Shown here piece after piece: positions 9,165 to 17,174 of a stretch of 64,000 bases of DNA; the first letter of the stretch is position 1; the number at the start of each line of letters is the position of its first letter. The notes beneath the pieces were generated by a model. The model saw only the letters and a program-made list of their open reading frames with translations. It ran no database searches and was not told the DNA's origin. Source of the DNA: Magnetospirillum molischianum DSM 120. GTDB lineage: Bacteria; Pseudomonadota; Alphaproteobacteria; Rhodospirillales; Magnetospirillaceae. The stretch covers positions 48,765-112,764 of the forward strand of contig NZ_CAHP01000060.1 of NCBI RefSeq assembly GCF_000294655.1. Reading direction: 5' to 3'. Made by a program: the position numbers and the translations under genes.

Positions 9165-9196
9165 GAACGGGCCGCGGCGGTGCTCGCGGCCCGTTC
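9165..9196 (+). other. Leader hairpin of the lysis operon
   Basis: Perfect 12-bp stem, GAACGGGCCGCG (9165-9176) with CGCGGCCCGTTC (9185-9196), 8-nt loop, no U-tract. It begins right after the -10, so it would lie at or near the 5' end of the lysis mRNA, where it may stabilise the message. Confidence 0.6.
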
Positions 9197-9218
9197 ACTC
9201 ATTTGAGAGGAGACCGCA

Positions 9219-9575
9219 GTGTCCGACCCGCAGCAGAACACTGCCAGCGCTGTTCTGATCGGCCTGGGAGAGCTGAAGGGCCAGATGACCTCGCTTCAGG
9301 CGTTCCTGGCTTCGCACACCGAGCGAATGGATCGCCAGGACGAGCGAATGGATCGCCAGGACGAGCGAATGAACGAATTCAGCCGGAAGCTGCACGAGCA
9401 CAATCAGGCCGACATCACCACCCATGAGGCAGTGCAGGAGAAAGTCAGCAGGGCGAAGAGCGAGCTGACCGAGCGCATCACCAAAGTCGAGAACAAGATC
9501 GCCTACTGGAGTGGCGGGCTTGCCATCATCTCGCTGTTCATTGGTGTTCTTCTCAAGAAGCTGGGGCTGGTGTGA
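9219..9575 (+). CDS. Lysis-cassette membrane protein with coiled coil
   Basis: 118 residues, starting at GTG 9219 after GAGAGGAGA. Most of the protein is a charged coiled coil with an exact tandem duplication of the heptad DERMDRQ, followed by one transmembrane segment (WSGGLAIISLFIGVLL) and a short basic tail. This resembles XhlA-type hemolysin/holin-accessory proteins. It precedes the endolysin with a 1-nt overlap (TGATG). It is probably a holin partner anchored in the inner membrane; the precise role is inferred from context. Confidence 0.6.
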   Translation: MSDPQQNTASAVLIGLGELKGQMTSLQAFLASHTERMDRQDERMDRQDERMNEFSRKLHEHNQADITTHEAVQEKVSRAKSELTERITKVENKIAYWSGGLAIISLFIGVLLKKLGLV

Positions 9576-10123
9576 TGGACAGGATCAGGCAAATGGCCAC
9601 TGAAATCGTGGTTCGCGAGGGCGGCCTGAGCAAGAACAGGAACGATCGCGGCGGCATCACCAATTTCGGGGTGTCGCTACGCTACGCTCGCGGCAAGGGG
9701 CTCGTCATGGATCTGAACCATGACGGCGTGGTGGACGAGAAGGACATTCTGCTGGTTACACCGCCCCGGGCCATCGAACTGTTCGTCGAGGATTTCTTCA
9801 CGGCTCCGCATTTCGACAAGCTGCCTGAGAGCGTGCAGGAGCAGATGTTCGACATGGCGGTGAATTTCGGCCCCGGCGGCGCCGGCATCGTGCTCCAGAG
9901 GGCTCTAAACGCCCTTGGCTATGGTCCCCTGGCCGAGGACGGCGGGGTTGGTCCGAAAACCCAGACCGCAGCAACTCTTGCCGACGCTGCCGATCGCCGG
10001 GGTCTGGTCAACGGCGTGGTGGCAGCCCGCATCGCTCGCTTCAATGCCATTGCCAAGAGCGACCCCGGCCAGATTGAGTTTCTCGCTGGCTGGATCAAGC
10101 GCGCCAACAGCTTCAAGGTCTAG
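9575..10123 (+). CDS. Endolysin, GH108 lysozyme-like
   Basis: 182 residues. VVREGGLSKNRNDRGGITNFGV matches the GH108 pattern, with the Glu of REGG as the expected catalytic acid. A calcium-binding-like loop DLNHDGVVDEKD is inserted at about 45-57. The second half (ALGYGPLAEDGGVGPKT) is the peptidoglycan-binding domain that usually follows GH108. It cuts peptidoglycan at the end of infection. No signal peptide is visible, so release depends on the holin. Start ATG 9575 is preferred over GTG 9572 because it couples to the previous stop. Confidence 0.88.
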   Translation: MDRIRQMATEIVVREGGLSKNRNDRGGITNFGVSLRYARGKGLVMDLNHDGVVDEKDILLVTPPRAIELFVEDFFTAPHFDKLPESVQEQMFDMAVNFGPGGAGIVLQRALNALGYGPLAEDGGVGPKTQTAATLADAADRRGLVNGVVAARIARFNAIAKSDPGQIEFLAGWIKRANSFKV

Positions 10124-10132
10124 GAGATTGCC

Positions 10133-10735
10133 ATGTTCCCACTGATCCCGCTCGCCATCTCCTTGGCTTCCGAGTTCGCACCGAGGTTGGTGAGCTGGAT
10201 CGCCGGCGACGAGGCTGGCGAGGTGGCCCAGAAGGTCGTCGATGTCGCTAAGCAGGTGACGGGCGTCGAACGGCCCGAGGACGCTCTGTCGGTGCTGAAG
10301 CAGAAGCCTGAACTGGTCGTGCAGCTTCAGCTCGGCTTGGCTCAGGTCGAAGTTGAACTCTATAAGGCCGAGACTGAACGCCTCCAGGTGATCAACGACA
10401 CCATGCGCGCCGAGGGGAACTCGACCGATCCCTGGCAGCGCCGCTGGCGACCCACCTGGGGCTTTGTGACAGCCGGCGCCTGGGGTGTGGAGGCTCTGGC
10501 TATTGTGGGCTCTGTGGCCGGCGCAACGGCTGCCACGCTGATGGGAAAGGCGGCTGACGCCAAGATCCTGTTGGACGGGGTGAGTAACCTGATCAGCGCG
10601 ATGGCGCTGGCCTGGACGATGGCGCTGGCCGTTCTCGGCGTGCAGATCACCGCCAGGTCTCAGGAGAAGGGGGGCGGCGGCCCCGGCGGCATTGTTGGGA
10701 TGGCGAAATCCCTGTGGGACGGCGGGAAGAGATAG
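10133..10735 (+). CDS. Holin, GTA-type 3TM family
   Basis: 200 residues. An amphipathic N-terminus (FPLIPLAISLASEFAPRLVSWI), a charged helical middle with the conserved WQRRWRPTWG motif, then hydrophobic segments at about 115-135 and 150-178 match the 3TM holin family known from gene transfer agents and alphaproteobacterial phages. It forms the membrane lesion that releases the endolysin. Start ATG 10133 follows AGGAGA. It is the last gene of the lysis cassette. Confidence 0.82.
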   Translation: MFPLIPLAISLASEFAPRLVSWIAGDEAGEVAQKVVDVAKQVTGVERPEDALSVLKQKPELVVQLQLGLAQVEVELYKAETERLQVINDTMRAEGNSTDPWQRRWRPTWGFVTAGAWGVEALAIVGSVAGATAATLMGKAADAKILLDGVSNLISAMALAWTMALAVLGVQITARSQEKGGGGPGGIVGMAKSLWDGGKR

Positions 10736-10752
10736 ATTTTGGCTACACGATA

Positions 10753-10773
10753 AAGTCAGCGTTGAGTTACAAT
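10753..10773 (+). promoter_or_regulatory. Operator copy against a -10 (phoH operon)
   Basis: AAGTCAGCGTTGAGTT (10753-10768) runs directly into TACAAT (10768-10773), a good -10; no strong -35 lies 17 nt upstream. The operator would occupy the spacer of the promoter for the PhoH gene. Confidence 0.5.
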
Positions 10774-10817
10774 AGGCGATGGGGCAAAAGCCCTCGCTCA
10801 ACGACCGGGGAAAAGAA

Positions 10818-11543
10818 ATGAAGCAGCGTCAGGCCGCACCCAGAGGAAAGAATGGGAGGGGCCTGCCGCCCCTGTCTTTCGAAGACATGCCGGCACCGCC
10901 CGTCAGGGCGTCCAAGAAGCCCTTTGGAGCCATGAACGAGGCCCAGGGTCATTATCTCTCTACCATTGACGTGAACACGATCGCCTTCGGTCTTGGCCCG
11001 GCGGGCACTGGCAAGACCTATTGCAGCGTCGGCGCCGCGGCCGAAGCGTTCAGGGCCGGGGAGACGCGCAAGTTGATCTTCACTCGCCCGGCCGTCGAGG
11101 CAGCCGAGGAGTCAATGGGCTATTTGCCTGGTGAGCTGGATGAGAAGTTCGCACCCTATTTCGCTCCCGTTCGCGAGGTCCTGAACGAGCGGCTGGGTCA
11201 GTCCCGGGTGGATTATGAAATTCAGGCGGGCAAGATCGTGGCACTGCCACTGCCGTTCATGCGCGGGCACACCTTCAAGGACGCCTGGGTGATCTTCGAC
11301 GAGGCCCAGAATGCCACACCCAGTCAGATGAAGCTGTTCCTGACCCGCATCGGCGAGCCAGTCAAGGTCATCATCGAAGGCGATCTCGATCAGATGGACA
11401 TCGAAGGTCCGAGCGGGCTTGAGGACGCCATTCGGCGCTTGCGGCACATCAAGGGTGTTGGCGCCTATGAGTTCACGGAGGACGACATCGTGCGCTCAGG
11501 GTTCTGTCGGGAAATCGTGAAGGCTTATCGCAAGGCGGCCTGA
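10818..11543 (+). CDS. phoH: PhoH-like ATPase
   Basis: 241 residues. Walker A GPAGTGKT at residues 60-67, Walker B VIFDEAQNATPSQMKLFLTR, and EGDLDQMD are hallmarks of PhoH, a P-loop ATPase common in phages; its biochemical role (RNA helicase or nuclease partner) is not settled. An upstream in-frame ATG at 10779 lies only 5 nt after the predicted -10, so ATG 10818, preceded by GGGGAAAAG, is preferred. First gene after the lysis cassette, under its own operator. Confidence 0.85.
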   Translation: MKQRQAAPRGKNGRGLPPLSFEDMPAPPVRASKKPFGAMNEAQGHYLSTIDVNTIAFGLGPAGTGKTYCSVGAAAEAFRAGETRKLIFTRPAVEAAEESMGYLPGELDEKFAPYFAPVREVLNERLGQSRVDYEIQAGKIVALPLPFMRGHTFKDAWVIFDEAQNATPSQMKLFLTRIGEPVKVIIEGDLDQMDIEGPSGLEDAIRRLRHIKGVGAYEFTEDDIVRSGFCREIVKAYRKAA

Positions 11544-11552
11544 TTGCCGCCC

Positions 11553-11600
11553 GCGCCCCGTCCCCGAGCGCGCTATATCGGGGCATCCCTTCGGGGACGG
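11553..11600 (+). other. Hairpin in the 71-nt gap before the next gene
   Basis: GTCCCCGA pairs with TCGGGGAC across a loop of about 25 nt, and an alternative inner pairing CCCCGA/TCGGGG is possible. TATATC lies in the loop. It could be a transcript-stabilising or attenuating leader. No T-run follows. Confidence 0.35.
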
Positions 11601-11614
11601 AATGGAGAGATCAG

Positions 11615-12415
11615 ATGGACGCAACGACAACTCGTCGGCTTTTTGGCCCGTTCTACGGCTGCGACTTTACGTTCGCGGCGATGGAGAAGATGGCTCTGCG
11701 CAAGGTCAGCCCGTCTGGTCCAGCGACCAAGAAGGCGATCGAGGGCGAGGATGAGAAGGTCAAAGTCACAAAGAGCCGCCCGCTGGTCACGGAAAAGATG
11801 TTCCTGGCCGAGGCTGAACTGATGCGCTCGAAGTGGTTCGACTATCGACGTATGCACCCGGTTCAGGCCACCTTCCTGTTCGCTCATTGCTACACTCTGG
11901 GCGTCAAGCGCGCATGGCGGAAATACATTGACCACGAAGCGGCAGAAAGGGCGCGTGGGCTCGCTGACGAGAACGTGTTCAAGCTGGAGCCGGGTGGTTT
12001 CACTGGCGTCTGGAAGGCTCGTCAAACCGCCGACCTGATGGGACTGCCTTACGACTTCTTCGTCAATCGCCAGATGGATCTGGCGCTCGACGGCTGCTGG
12101 AACCAGGTTCCGCGACCGTGTCATCTCTACGACCCCGATCGGCTGGCTAACGTCTCACTGGCTTGGGACGAGTGGACCGAAGCCAAGCTCCAGATGGCGA
12201 GCGATCCCTGGTATCTGCTCGTCAATTATGTCGGACATCGGAACCAGGACGCTCATCAGGAATGGCTGATCTCTCAGGCCAAGAGGCGCGCCCGGCCCGA
12301 GTTCATTCTGTCCACGATATGTTTTAAGGAGCCGATGCTACTTCCCGAGCGCGCCGTCGCTGTTTTCGGGGATAGAAAGATCGAGATCGCTCGTGAAATT
12401 GCCTCTTCCAATTAA
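11615..12415 (+). CDS. Hypothetical protein
   Basis: 266 residues, unrecognised. It is rich in Trp, Tyr, His and charged residues, with motifs such as MHPVQATFLFAHCYTLG and a basic stretch at about 35-55 (KKAIEGEDEKVKVTKSR). It has no membrane segment and no obvious catalytic motif. Start ATG 11615 follows GGAGAG. It sits between PhoH and the Sm-like/helicase pair, so a link to DNA or RNA metabolism is possible but unproven. Confidence 0.6.
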   Translation: MDATTTRRLFGPFYGCDFTFAAMEKMALRKVSPSGPATKKAIEGEDEKVKVTKSRPLVTEKMFLAEAELMRSKWFDYRRMHPVQATFLFAHCYTLGVKRAWRKYIDHEAAERARGLADENVFKLEPGGFTGVWKARQTADLMGLPYDFFVNRQMDLALDGCWNQVPRPCHLYDPDRLANVSLAWDEWTEAKLQMASDPWYLLVNYVGHRNQDAHQEWLISQAKRRARPEFILSTICFKEPMLLPERAVAVFGDRKIEIAREIASSN

Positions 12416-12433
12416 GTCAGCGTTGACTATACT
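12414..12433 (+). promoter_or_regulatory. Operator copy overlapping a -10 (Sm-like/helicase operon)
   Basis: AAGTCAGCGTTGACTA (12414-12429) overlaps TATACT (12428-12433). TTCCAA lies 16 nt upstream as a weak -35. It precedes the Sm-like gene with its ACGGAGATAGA leader. Confidence 0.5.
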
Positions 12434-12471
12434 AGACGAAACGACGCGAACCGAGCGAACGGAGATAGATC

Positions 12472-12738
12472 ATGACCCAGCGCCCCACGCTTACCCTTTC
12501 TCAGAAGGGCGACAAGCCGCGCAGGCCCTTCCGCGCTCCCGTCTGGAGCCACCAGCTTGACCTGAAGGATCTGAAGGGGAAGCGGATTAAGCTGATTTTT
12601 TCCGACGACACCATCGTAATCGGCACTCTGCTCGAAGCTGACCAGTTCACCTTGAAGGTGAAGTATGGCGAGGGTGACGCACAAGTGGTCTTCTTTAAGT
12701 CCGCCCTGGTTGGTTTTGCTCCCTTCGTGGGGGCGTAG
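12472..12738 (+). CDS. Sm/Hfq-like small protein
   Basis: 88 residues. After a basic N-terminus, residues 31-85 follow the Sm fold: LKGKRIKLIFSDDTIVIGTL matches the Sm1 pattern (hydrophobic strands around a DD/DG turn, then G-x-L), EADQFTLKVKY matches the strand 2-3 turn, and VFFKSALVGFAP is in the position of the Hfq Sm2 motif (YKHAI). If correct, it is an RNA-binding protein that could bind U-rich RNA as a ring. It starts at ATG 12472 after GGAGATAGATC and ends 2 nt before the helicase. The match is by eye and the sequence is divergent. Confidence 0.5.
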   Translation: MTQRPTLTLSQKGDKPRRPFRAPVWSHQLDLKDLKGKRIKLIFSDDTIVIGTLLEADQFTLKVKYGEGDAQVVFFKSALVGFAPFVGA

Positions 12739-12740
12739 GC

Positions 12741-14105
12741 ATGTCAAAACCGGCCCTGGCACTCGTTCCTCCATCGCCGGCAGAGGAGGAAGAGGAGGCG
12801 AGAACCTACGAGTTCAATGACGCCTTTCAGATCAAGATCGCCGGTATGGTGTTGCGCGATCCGCTGTTCAATCAGCGGACGGACGGGCTGGTCAAACCCG
12901 AATACTTCACCAACGCCGGCGTCGCGACGCTGGTGAACATCGCACTCGAATATTACGGGAAATATAAGCGCTGCCCGGATGTGGTGACGCTGACGAATAT
13001 CATCAGGGATCGTCGCGCGGCGAAACTGATCCGCAGCGATGTTCTTGATCTGATCAAGGAGACTCTACCGCAGGTAGGGCGCGCCGATATTTCGGATCGC
13101 GACTATGTGGTCGATCAGGTTGCGGTCTTCGCCCAGCATCAGGCGATGGAGCAGGCGATCATCAAGTCGGTCGATCTGATCGAAAAGCGCGACTTCCAGG
13201 CGATCAGGAAGCTGGTTGAGCAGGCCATTCAGGTCGGCGCCAGCGCCGACCTTGGCGGCGTGGATTATTTCGAGAACATCGAAGCGCGAACCCAGCATCG
13301 TCGTGACCTGCTGTCTGGCGCCGCGGCGACTCGGGCGATCACCACTGGCATTCCCGATTTGGACAAGGAGCTTGCGCACGGTGGCTGGGGGCGCAAGGAG
13401 CTGAGCCTGATGATGGGCGCGGCCAAGGCGGGCAAGTCGATGTCGCTGTGCGACTTTGGTCAGGCCGCCTGTCTGGCTGGCTACAATGTGCTTTACGCCA
13501 CCCTGGAAGTGTCTGCAAAGATCATCGAGGACCGTCTCGACGCCAATTTGGCCGACATCGCCGTGCGCGATCTGAAGATGCGTCCGAACGACGTGGAAGC
13601 GGCGATCAAGGCAAAGAAGCCCAAAAAGGGCATCTTCAAGATCCACGAGTTCCCGACTGGCACCATGAAGCCGTCAGACCTGCGCCGGTTGCTTGCGCGC
13701 TATCGCTCGCAGGATATTCGGTTCGATCTGATCATCGTGGACTATGCCGACATTATGGCGCCTGAAATTCGCTCGGACAGCCCGATCGAGAATTTCCGCA
13801 CCATCTACGTGGATCTGCGAGCCATTGCCGGCGAGGAGGATGCGGCCATGTTGACCGCAACCCAGACCAATCGCGAGGGCGCGGGCAAGTCGGTGGCGAA
13901 AATGACCGACGTGGCCGAGGACTTCAACAAGATCCGCATCGCCGACGTGGTGATTTCGATCAACGCGACCGACGAGGAGAAGTCGATTGGCGAGGCTCGC
14001 CTGTTTTTCGCTGCAAGCCGCAATCAGGCTGACGGGTTCACCCTGCGCATCAAGCAGGATCGGGAGAAGATGAAGTTCATCACCAAGGTTCTTGGAAAGG
14101 AGTGA
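12741..14105 (+). CDS. Replicative DNA helicase, DnaB/gp41-like
   Basis: 454 residues. The N-terminal part (about 20-140) looks like a DnaB N-domain (PLFNQRTDGLVKPEYFTN). The RecA-like core has GIPDLDKELAHGGWGRKEL, Walker A GAAKAGKS at 226-233, the ATLEVS region and Walker B LIIVDYADIM. It would unwind the phage fork as a hexamer with the primase at 15.5 kb. The start ATG is 2 nt after the Sm-like gene, so the two are co-transcribed and probably translationally coupled. Confidence 0.9.
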   Translation: MSKPALALVPPSPAEEEEEARTYEFNDAFQIKIAGMVLRDPLFNQRTDGLVKPEYFTNAGVATLVNIALEYYGKYKRCPDVVTLTNIIRDRRAAKLIRSDVLDLIKETLPQVGRADISDRDYVVDQVAVFAQHQAMEQAIIKSVDLIEKRDFQAIRKLVEQAIQVGASADLGGVDYFENIEARTQHRRDLLSGAAATRAITTGIPDLDKELAHGGWGRKELSLMMGAAKAGKSMSLCDFGQAACLAGYNVLYATLEVSAKIIEDRLDANLADIAVRDLKMRPNDVEAAIKAKKPKKGIFKIHEFPTGTMKPSDLRRLLARYRSQDIRFDLIIVDYADIMAPEIRSDSPIENFRTIYVDLRAIAGEEDAAMLTATQTNREGAGKSVAKMTDVAEDFNKIRIADVVISINATDEEKSIGEARLFFAASRNQADGFTLRIKQDREKMKFITKVLGKE

Positions 14106-14107
14106 CG

Positions 14108-14497
14108 ATGAAGTTGTTCGTGCCCCCGCTGGGGACCAGACTGCGGCTCACCGCAGACTGGACCTTTCCTCTTTTCAACGAGCATCGCAATTACGCGCTC
14201 ATCAAGCGGCTTGAGCTGATCTGGCCTGAGTCTACCACGTCGTATGACCATTGGCATCGAACCGAGTTGAGTCAGGACGTGACGCTGCCGGTGGGGACCA
14301 TCCTGACGGTGGATCGGATCTATATTCGTCAGGGCCAGGACAATTTCGACAGCATGACCTTCACGGTTTTCGACTGCCCCGATATGCGACTGCGCAGTAA
14401 GTCGAAAGGCGGGCCGATAGCCGGTCGCGTTCGCTTCTGGGCCAAGCTGGAAAACATCAATGGTCTGGAATGCGAACTGTTCGAGGAGGTTGCCTGA
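14108..14497 (+). CDS. Hypothetical protein
   Basis: 129 residues, unrecognised. Predominantly beta pattern with Trp/Asp/Arg-rich loops (LGTRLRLTADWTFPLF, then VGTILTVDRIYIRQGQDNFDS). Start ATG 14108 with AAGGAG at the end of the helicase gene; GTG 14102 is in frame but overlaps the Shine-Dalgarno sequence. It is coupled to the next gene by a TGATG junction. Confidence 0.6.
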   Translation: MKLFVPPLGTRLRLTADWTFPLFNEHRNYALIKRLELIWPESTTSYDHWHRTELSQDVTLPVGTILTVDRIYIRQGQDNFDSMTFTVFDCPDMRLRSKSKGGPIAGRVRFWAKLENINGLECELFEEVA

Positions 14498-14880
14498 TGG
14501 GCAAGCAGACCATTTGCGTGGATTTCGACGGCGTAATTCATGCCTACACCAGCCCGTGGTCCGGCCCCGCGGTGATCTCCGATGGGCCGGTGCCCGGCGT
14601 CATTGAATGGCTGGTTCAGATGTCCGAGCACTTCTCGGTGGCGATCTACTCGTCGCGCAGCAAGCACGAGGTCGGTTACGAGGCGATGCAGGAATGGCTT
14701 TACGAGCACATGCAGGCGGCCGGCTACGGCGCTCGTCAGTTTGCCGCCCTGAAGTGGCCCACCGAAAAGCCGCCGGCGGTTCTCTATATCGACGATCGGG
14801 CTTGGCGTTTCGACGGCCCCGGCACCTTGCCGACTCCCGAGCAGGTGCAGACTTTCAAGCCCTGGAATAAGGCGGCCTAA
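14497..14880 (+). CDS. HAD-superfamily phosphatase
   Basis: 127 residues. The N-terminal VDFDGVIH is the HAD motif I (nucleophile Asp and general acid Asp); VAIYSSRS fits motif II and AVLYIDDRAWRF the DD of motif IV. Small phage HAD proteins of this shape act on nucleotides or polynucleotide ends. It starts at ATG 14497 overlapping the previous stop, with GAGGAGG upstream. The substrate is unknown. Confidence 0.8.
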   Translation: MGKQTICVDFDGVIHAYTSPWSGPAVISDGPVPGVIEWLVQMSEHFSVAIYSSRSKHEVGYEAMQEWLYEHMQAAGYGARQFAALKWPTEKPPAVLYIDDRAWRFDGPGTLPTPEQVQTFKPWNKAA

Positions 14881-14915
14881 CGCCGCGCGACACGCCGGGG
14901 TGTGCTGGGGCACAG

Positions 14916-14934
14916 TTCGCTAGTTCGCTAATTC
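14916..14934. repeat. AATTAGCG-family regulatory repeat, copy 1
   Basis: TTCGCTAGTTCGCTAATTC, two 9-nt units of the second intergenic repeat family, read as the complement of GAATTAGC units. It lies 17 nt upstream of the next start codon, in a gap without the main operator palindrome. Confidence 0.55.
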
Positions 14935-14950
14935 ACGGATCGGAGGGAAC

Positions 14951-15286
14951 ATGAGCGTCAAAATTGGCGACACCCTGTATCGTCACGACCCCTATCGCAC
15001 GCGCCCGGAGGATCGTATCGAAAAATTCACCGTCGTCGGCGAGACGCGGGTGAGCTGGATTGTCGAGCGTTATCGGCGGGAGATCAGGGTCAGCAAGAGC
15101 GATCTGACCTACAACGAGCCGCCCTATGGGCGGCGCCAACTCTACACTCGTGCGCAGATCGAGGAGCTTGAGTGGATAAAGGCCAACAGACCGAAAATCA
15201 TTGATTGCGTAACGAAAACTGACAACATCAGTCTTTTGCGCGCCATCGTGGCGGTGATCGAGTCTCATGACACGAGGGCGTCATGA
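14951..15286 (+). CDS. Hypothetical protein
   Basis: 111 residues, charged, with the beta-rich start KIGDTLYRHDPYRTR and a helical end. No motif was recognised. Start ATG 14951 follows GGAGGG. It overlaps the following small gene by ATGA, so the two and the primase form a coupled unit. Confidence 0.55.
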   Translation: MSVKIGDTLYRHDPYRTRPEDRIEKFTVVGETRVSWIVERYRREIRVSKSDLTYNEPPYGRRQLYTRAQIEELEWIKANRPKIIDCVTKTDNISLLRAIVAVIESHDTRAS

Positions 15287-15525
15287 GGACATGCTTGGAT
15301 TGCGCCCTGTCGTATCAAGAGATTAGGGCTGTCGGTGTCGGCGTCGTGTTCATCGGTATTCGCTGCGCTCGCAAGTCGAGTGGATGGAAGGACCAGGTAA
15401 CAGGCGTCTGGCGCGTCGCCGGCTTGCTGAGCGCTTATCGGCAACGCCGATTGCCGAGTTGGTGGGATCGCGATCGCTGTGGTCCCGAGGCACGCTATTT
15501 CCGCTCCAAGGAGAAGACGGAATGA
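15283..15525 (+). CDS. Small Cys-containing protein
   Basis: 80 residues. Cys4, Cys7, Cys28 and a later Cys could bind a metal, but the spacing matches no family I know. It overlaps the genes on either side by ATGA (15283 and 15522). It is kept as real because of this coupling; its role is unknown. Confidence 0.5.
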   Translation: MRTCLDCALSYQEIRAVGVGVVFIGIRCARKSSGWKDQVTGVWRVAGLLSAYRQRRLPSWWDRDRCGPEARYFRSKEKTE

Positions 15526-16625
15526 GTCGTGAGAAATCCCAAGAGCTGCTTGAAGCCATCGACATGGAATATTACCTCGATCGCGAAGCCATCGAATATC
15601 GGGCGGGGATGGGTTCGTCTGGGCCGCAGCTCAATCTGCGAACTTGCCCCGTCTGCGGCGGTGATGCCTGGAAGGTCTATATTGGCGCCGAGACGGGCCT
15701 GGGGAACTGTTTCCACGGGTCCTGTGGTGCGACCTTCAACAAATATTCCTTCATCAAGGCGCACCTGGGCAATCCGCCTGCGGCAGTCGTTCGAGCCCAC
15801 ATTATCGACGTGGCGCGAGAGATGGGCTGGCGCCCGGCCAGGAAGGTCGCCAGAGCGGTAGAGATGGATGCTGGCTGGGAGCTGCCTCACAGCATTCCGC
15901 TGCCGACCGAGGATGGTCAGAACCTCCAGTATCTCGAAGATCGCGGCGTGACCACCGAATTGGCGGCCTATTTTCATCTTCGCTACTGTCATGACGCTTG
16001 GTTCAACTACACCGACTCCGAGGGTAAGCGGAAGGGTCAGCACTTTGGCGGCCGGGTGATCGTCCCGGTGTTCAATATGGCCGGCAACCTGGTCACGTTC
16101 CAGGGTCGTGACATCACCGGCGCCGCCGATCTGCGCTATCTGTTTCCGAAGCAACTGCCAGCGACGGGGCGCTATCTCTACAACGCGCACAACGCGGTGG
16201 GCGCCAAAGCCGTGTGTGCCGGTGAGGGCGCTTTCGACACGATTGCCATCAAGAAGGCGTTCGACATGGAGCCTGGCCTGCGCGATGTGGTGCCGATCGG
16301 AACCTTCGGCAAGCACCTATCTGGCCGTCTGGAGGCTAACAGCCCAAGTGGGGATGACCAACTCGGGGCCGTGATCGAGCTGAAGACCAGGGGTTTGGTC
16401 GAGTGGACCACCATGTGGGACGGCGAAGTGGCTGCTTTGGAGGATGCGGTCAAGGCTGGCGAGCAGATCAGAAAGGTAGGCGTTCGTTCGTTCGTCGCTC
16501 TGCTGCCGAAGGGGCGCGATCCCAACGAGGTGCCGCCGGCCGAGGTGATTAAAGCTTACATGCGTCGTATCGAACTGACCCCGGCGAACATGGTCAAGCT
16601 GCGTCTCAAGAACCCTTATCGGTGA
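15522..16625 (+). CDS. DNA primase with zinc ribbon and Toprim-type core
   Basis: 367 residues. The N-terminal zinc ribbon has CPVC then CFHGSC spaced as in phage and bacterial primases. The core shows CAGEGAFDTIAIKKAF (Toprim Glu region) and MWDGEVAALEDAVKAG (acidic metal-binding region). It synthesises RNA primers for the fork together with the helicase at 12.7 kb. Start ATG 15522 has AAGGAG at the ideal distance. No helicase domain is fused, unlike T7 gp4. Confidence 0.85.
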   Translation: MSREKSQELLEAIDMEYYLDREAIEYRAGMGSSGPQLNLRTCPVCGGDAWKVYIGAETGLGNCFHGSCGATFNKYSFIKAHLGNPPAAVVRAHIIDVAREMGWRPARKVARAVEMDAGWELPHSIPLPTEDGQNLQYLEDRGVTTELAAYFHLRYCHDAWFNYTDSEGKRKGQHFGGRVIVPVFNMAGNLVTFQGRDITGAADLRYLFPKQLPATGRYLYNAHNAVGAKAVCAGEGAFDTIAIKKAFDMEPGLRDVVPIGTFGKHLSGRLEANSPSGDDQLGAVIELKTRGLVEWTTMWDGEVAALEDAVKAGEQIRKVGVRSFVALLPKGRDPNEVPPAEVIKAYMRRIELTPANMVKLRLKNPYR

Positions 16626-16634
16626 AAGAGCGGC

Positions 16635-16680
16635 AAGTCAGCGTTGACTATTGATCCGCCGTCAGCGTGTCAGATATAAC
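16635..16680 (+). promoter_or_regulatory. Promoter with operator copy
   Basis: AAGTCAGCGTTGACTA (16635-16650) directly abuts TTGATC (16651-16656), 18-nt spacer, TATAAC (16675-16680). A partial repeat GTCAGCG also lies within the spacer. Confidence 0.6.
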
Positions 16681-16709
16681 GATTGAACGGAACGAAGCAC
16701 GAGGGACGC

Positions 16710-17165
16710 ATGAGCGAGTTCACATACAGCGTTCGCACGGTCGATATGAAATACCGGAGCGGGACGAAAGAGTATCATCTTGTTCTCGTTCAGAGAAACG
16801 ACGGGCAGGGTATCGCCGTTGCTCGATGGAATGGTGACGGAAAGTGGGGTCAGATCCAGGTTGAAAAGGGTTCGATCGTAAAGATCCTTCAGTTTTTCAA
16901 CAGCAAGTTCAACGAGAAGACTGGCGCGGGCGGTTATTTCGTCGAGGCTGACAATACTAAGTCGGAACTTACTTCGGCCGGTATGCTTGCGGCCCTGGGT
17001 CGCTATCAGACGAAGCTCGATCGCAGCCTGATCACCTATTTGGTGGGAACTGGCCCCGAGCCGTCTGACGAATTCAATGAGGATTTCGTCGAAGAGTCAG
17101 TGGTGCCGAAGAGGGCTCCGGGCGAGTCCACCGCCGTCATCAATCGCAACTGGGGAACCTGGTAG
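16710..17165 (+). CDS. Hypothetical protein with WGTW C-terminus
   Basis: 151 residues. The N-terminal half is beta-rich (FTYSVRTVDMKYRSGTKEYHLVL); then a helical part and an acidic stretch (SDEFNEDFVEES) precede the final NWGTW. The same last four residues, WGTW, end an otherwise different protein at 44.1 kb. An acidic linker plus short C-terminal tip recalls SSB-type partner-recruiting tails. Start ATG 16710 after GAGGGA; the TTG at 16683 is too close to the -10. Confidence 0.6.
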   Translation: MSEFTYSVRTVDMKYRSGTKEYHLVLVQRNDGQGIAVARWNGDGKWGQIQVEKGSIVKILQFFNSKFNEKTGAGGYFVEADNTKSELTSAGMLAALGRYQTKLDRSLITYLVGTGPEPSDEFNEDFVEESVVPKRAPGESTAVINRNWGTW

Positions 17166-17174
17166 GAGGCAGTT

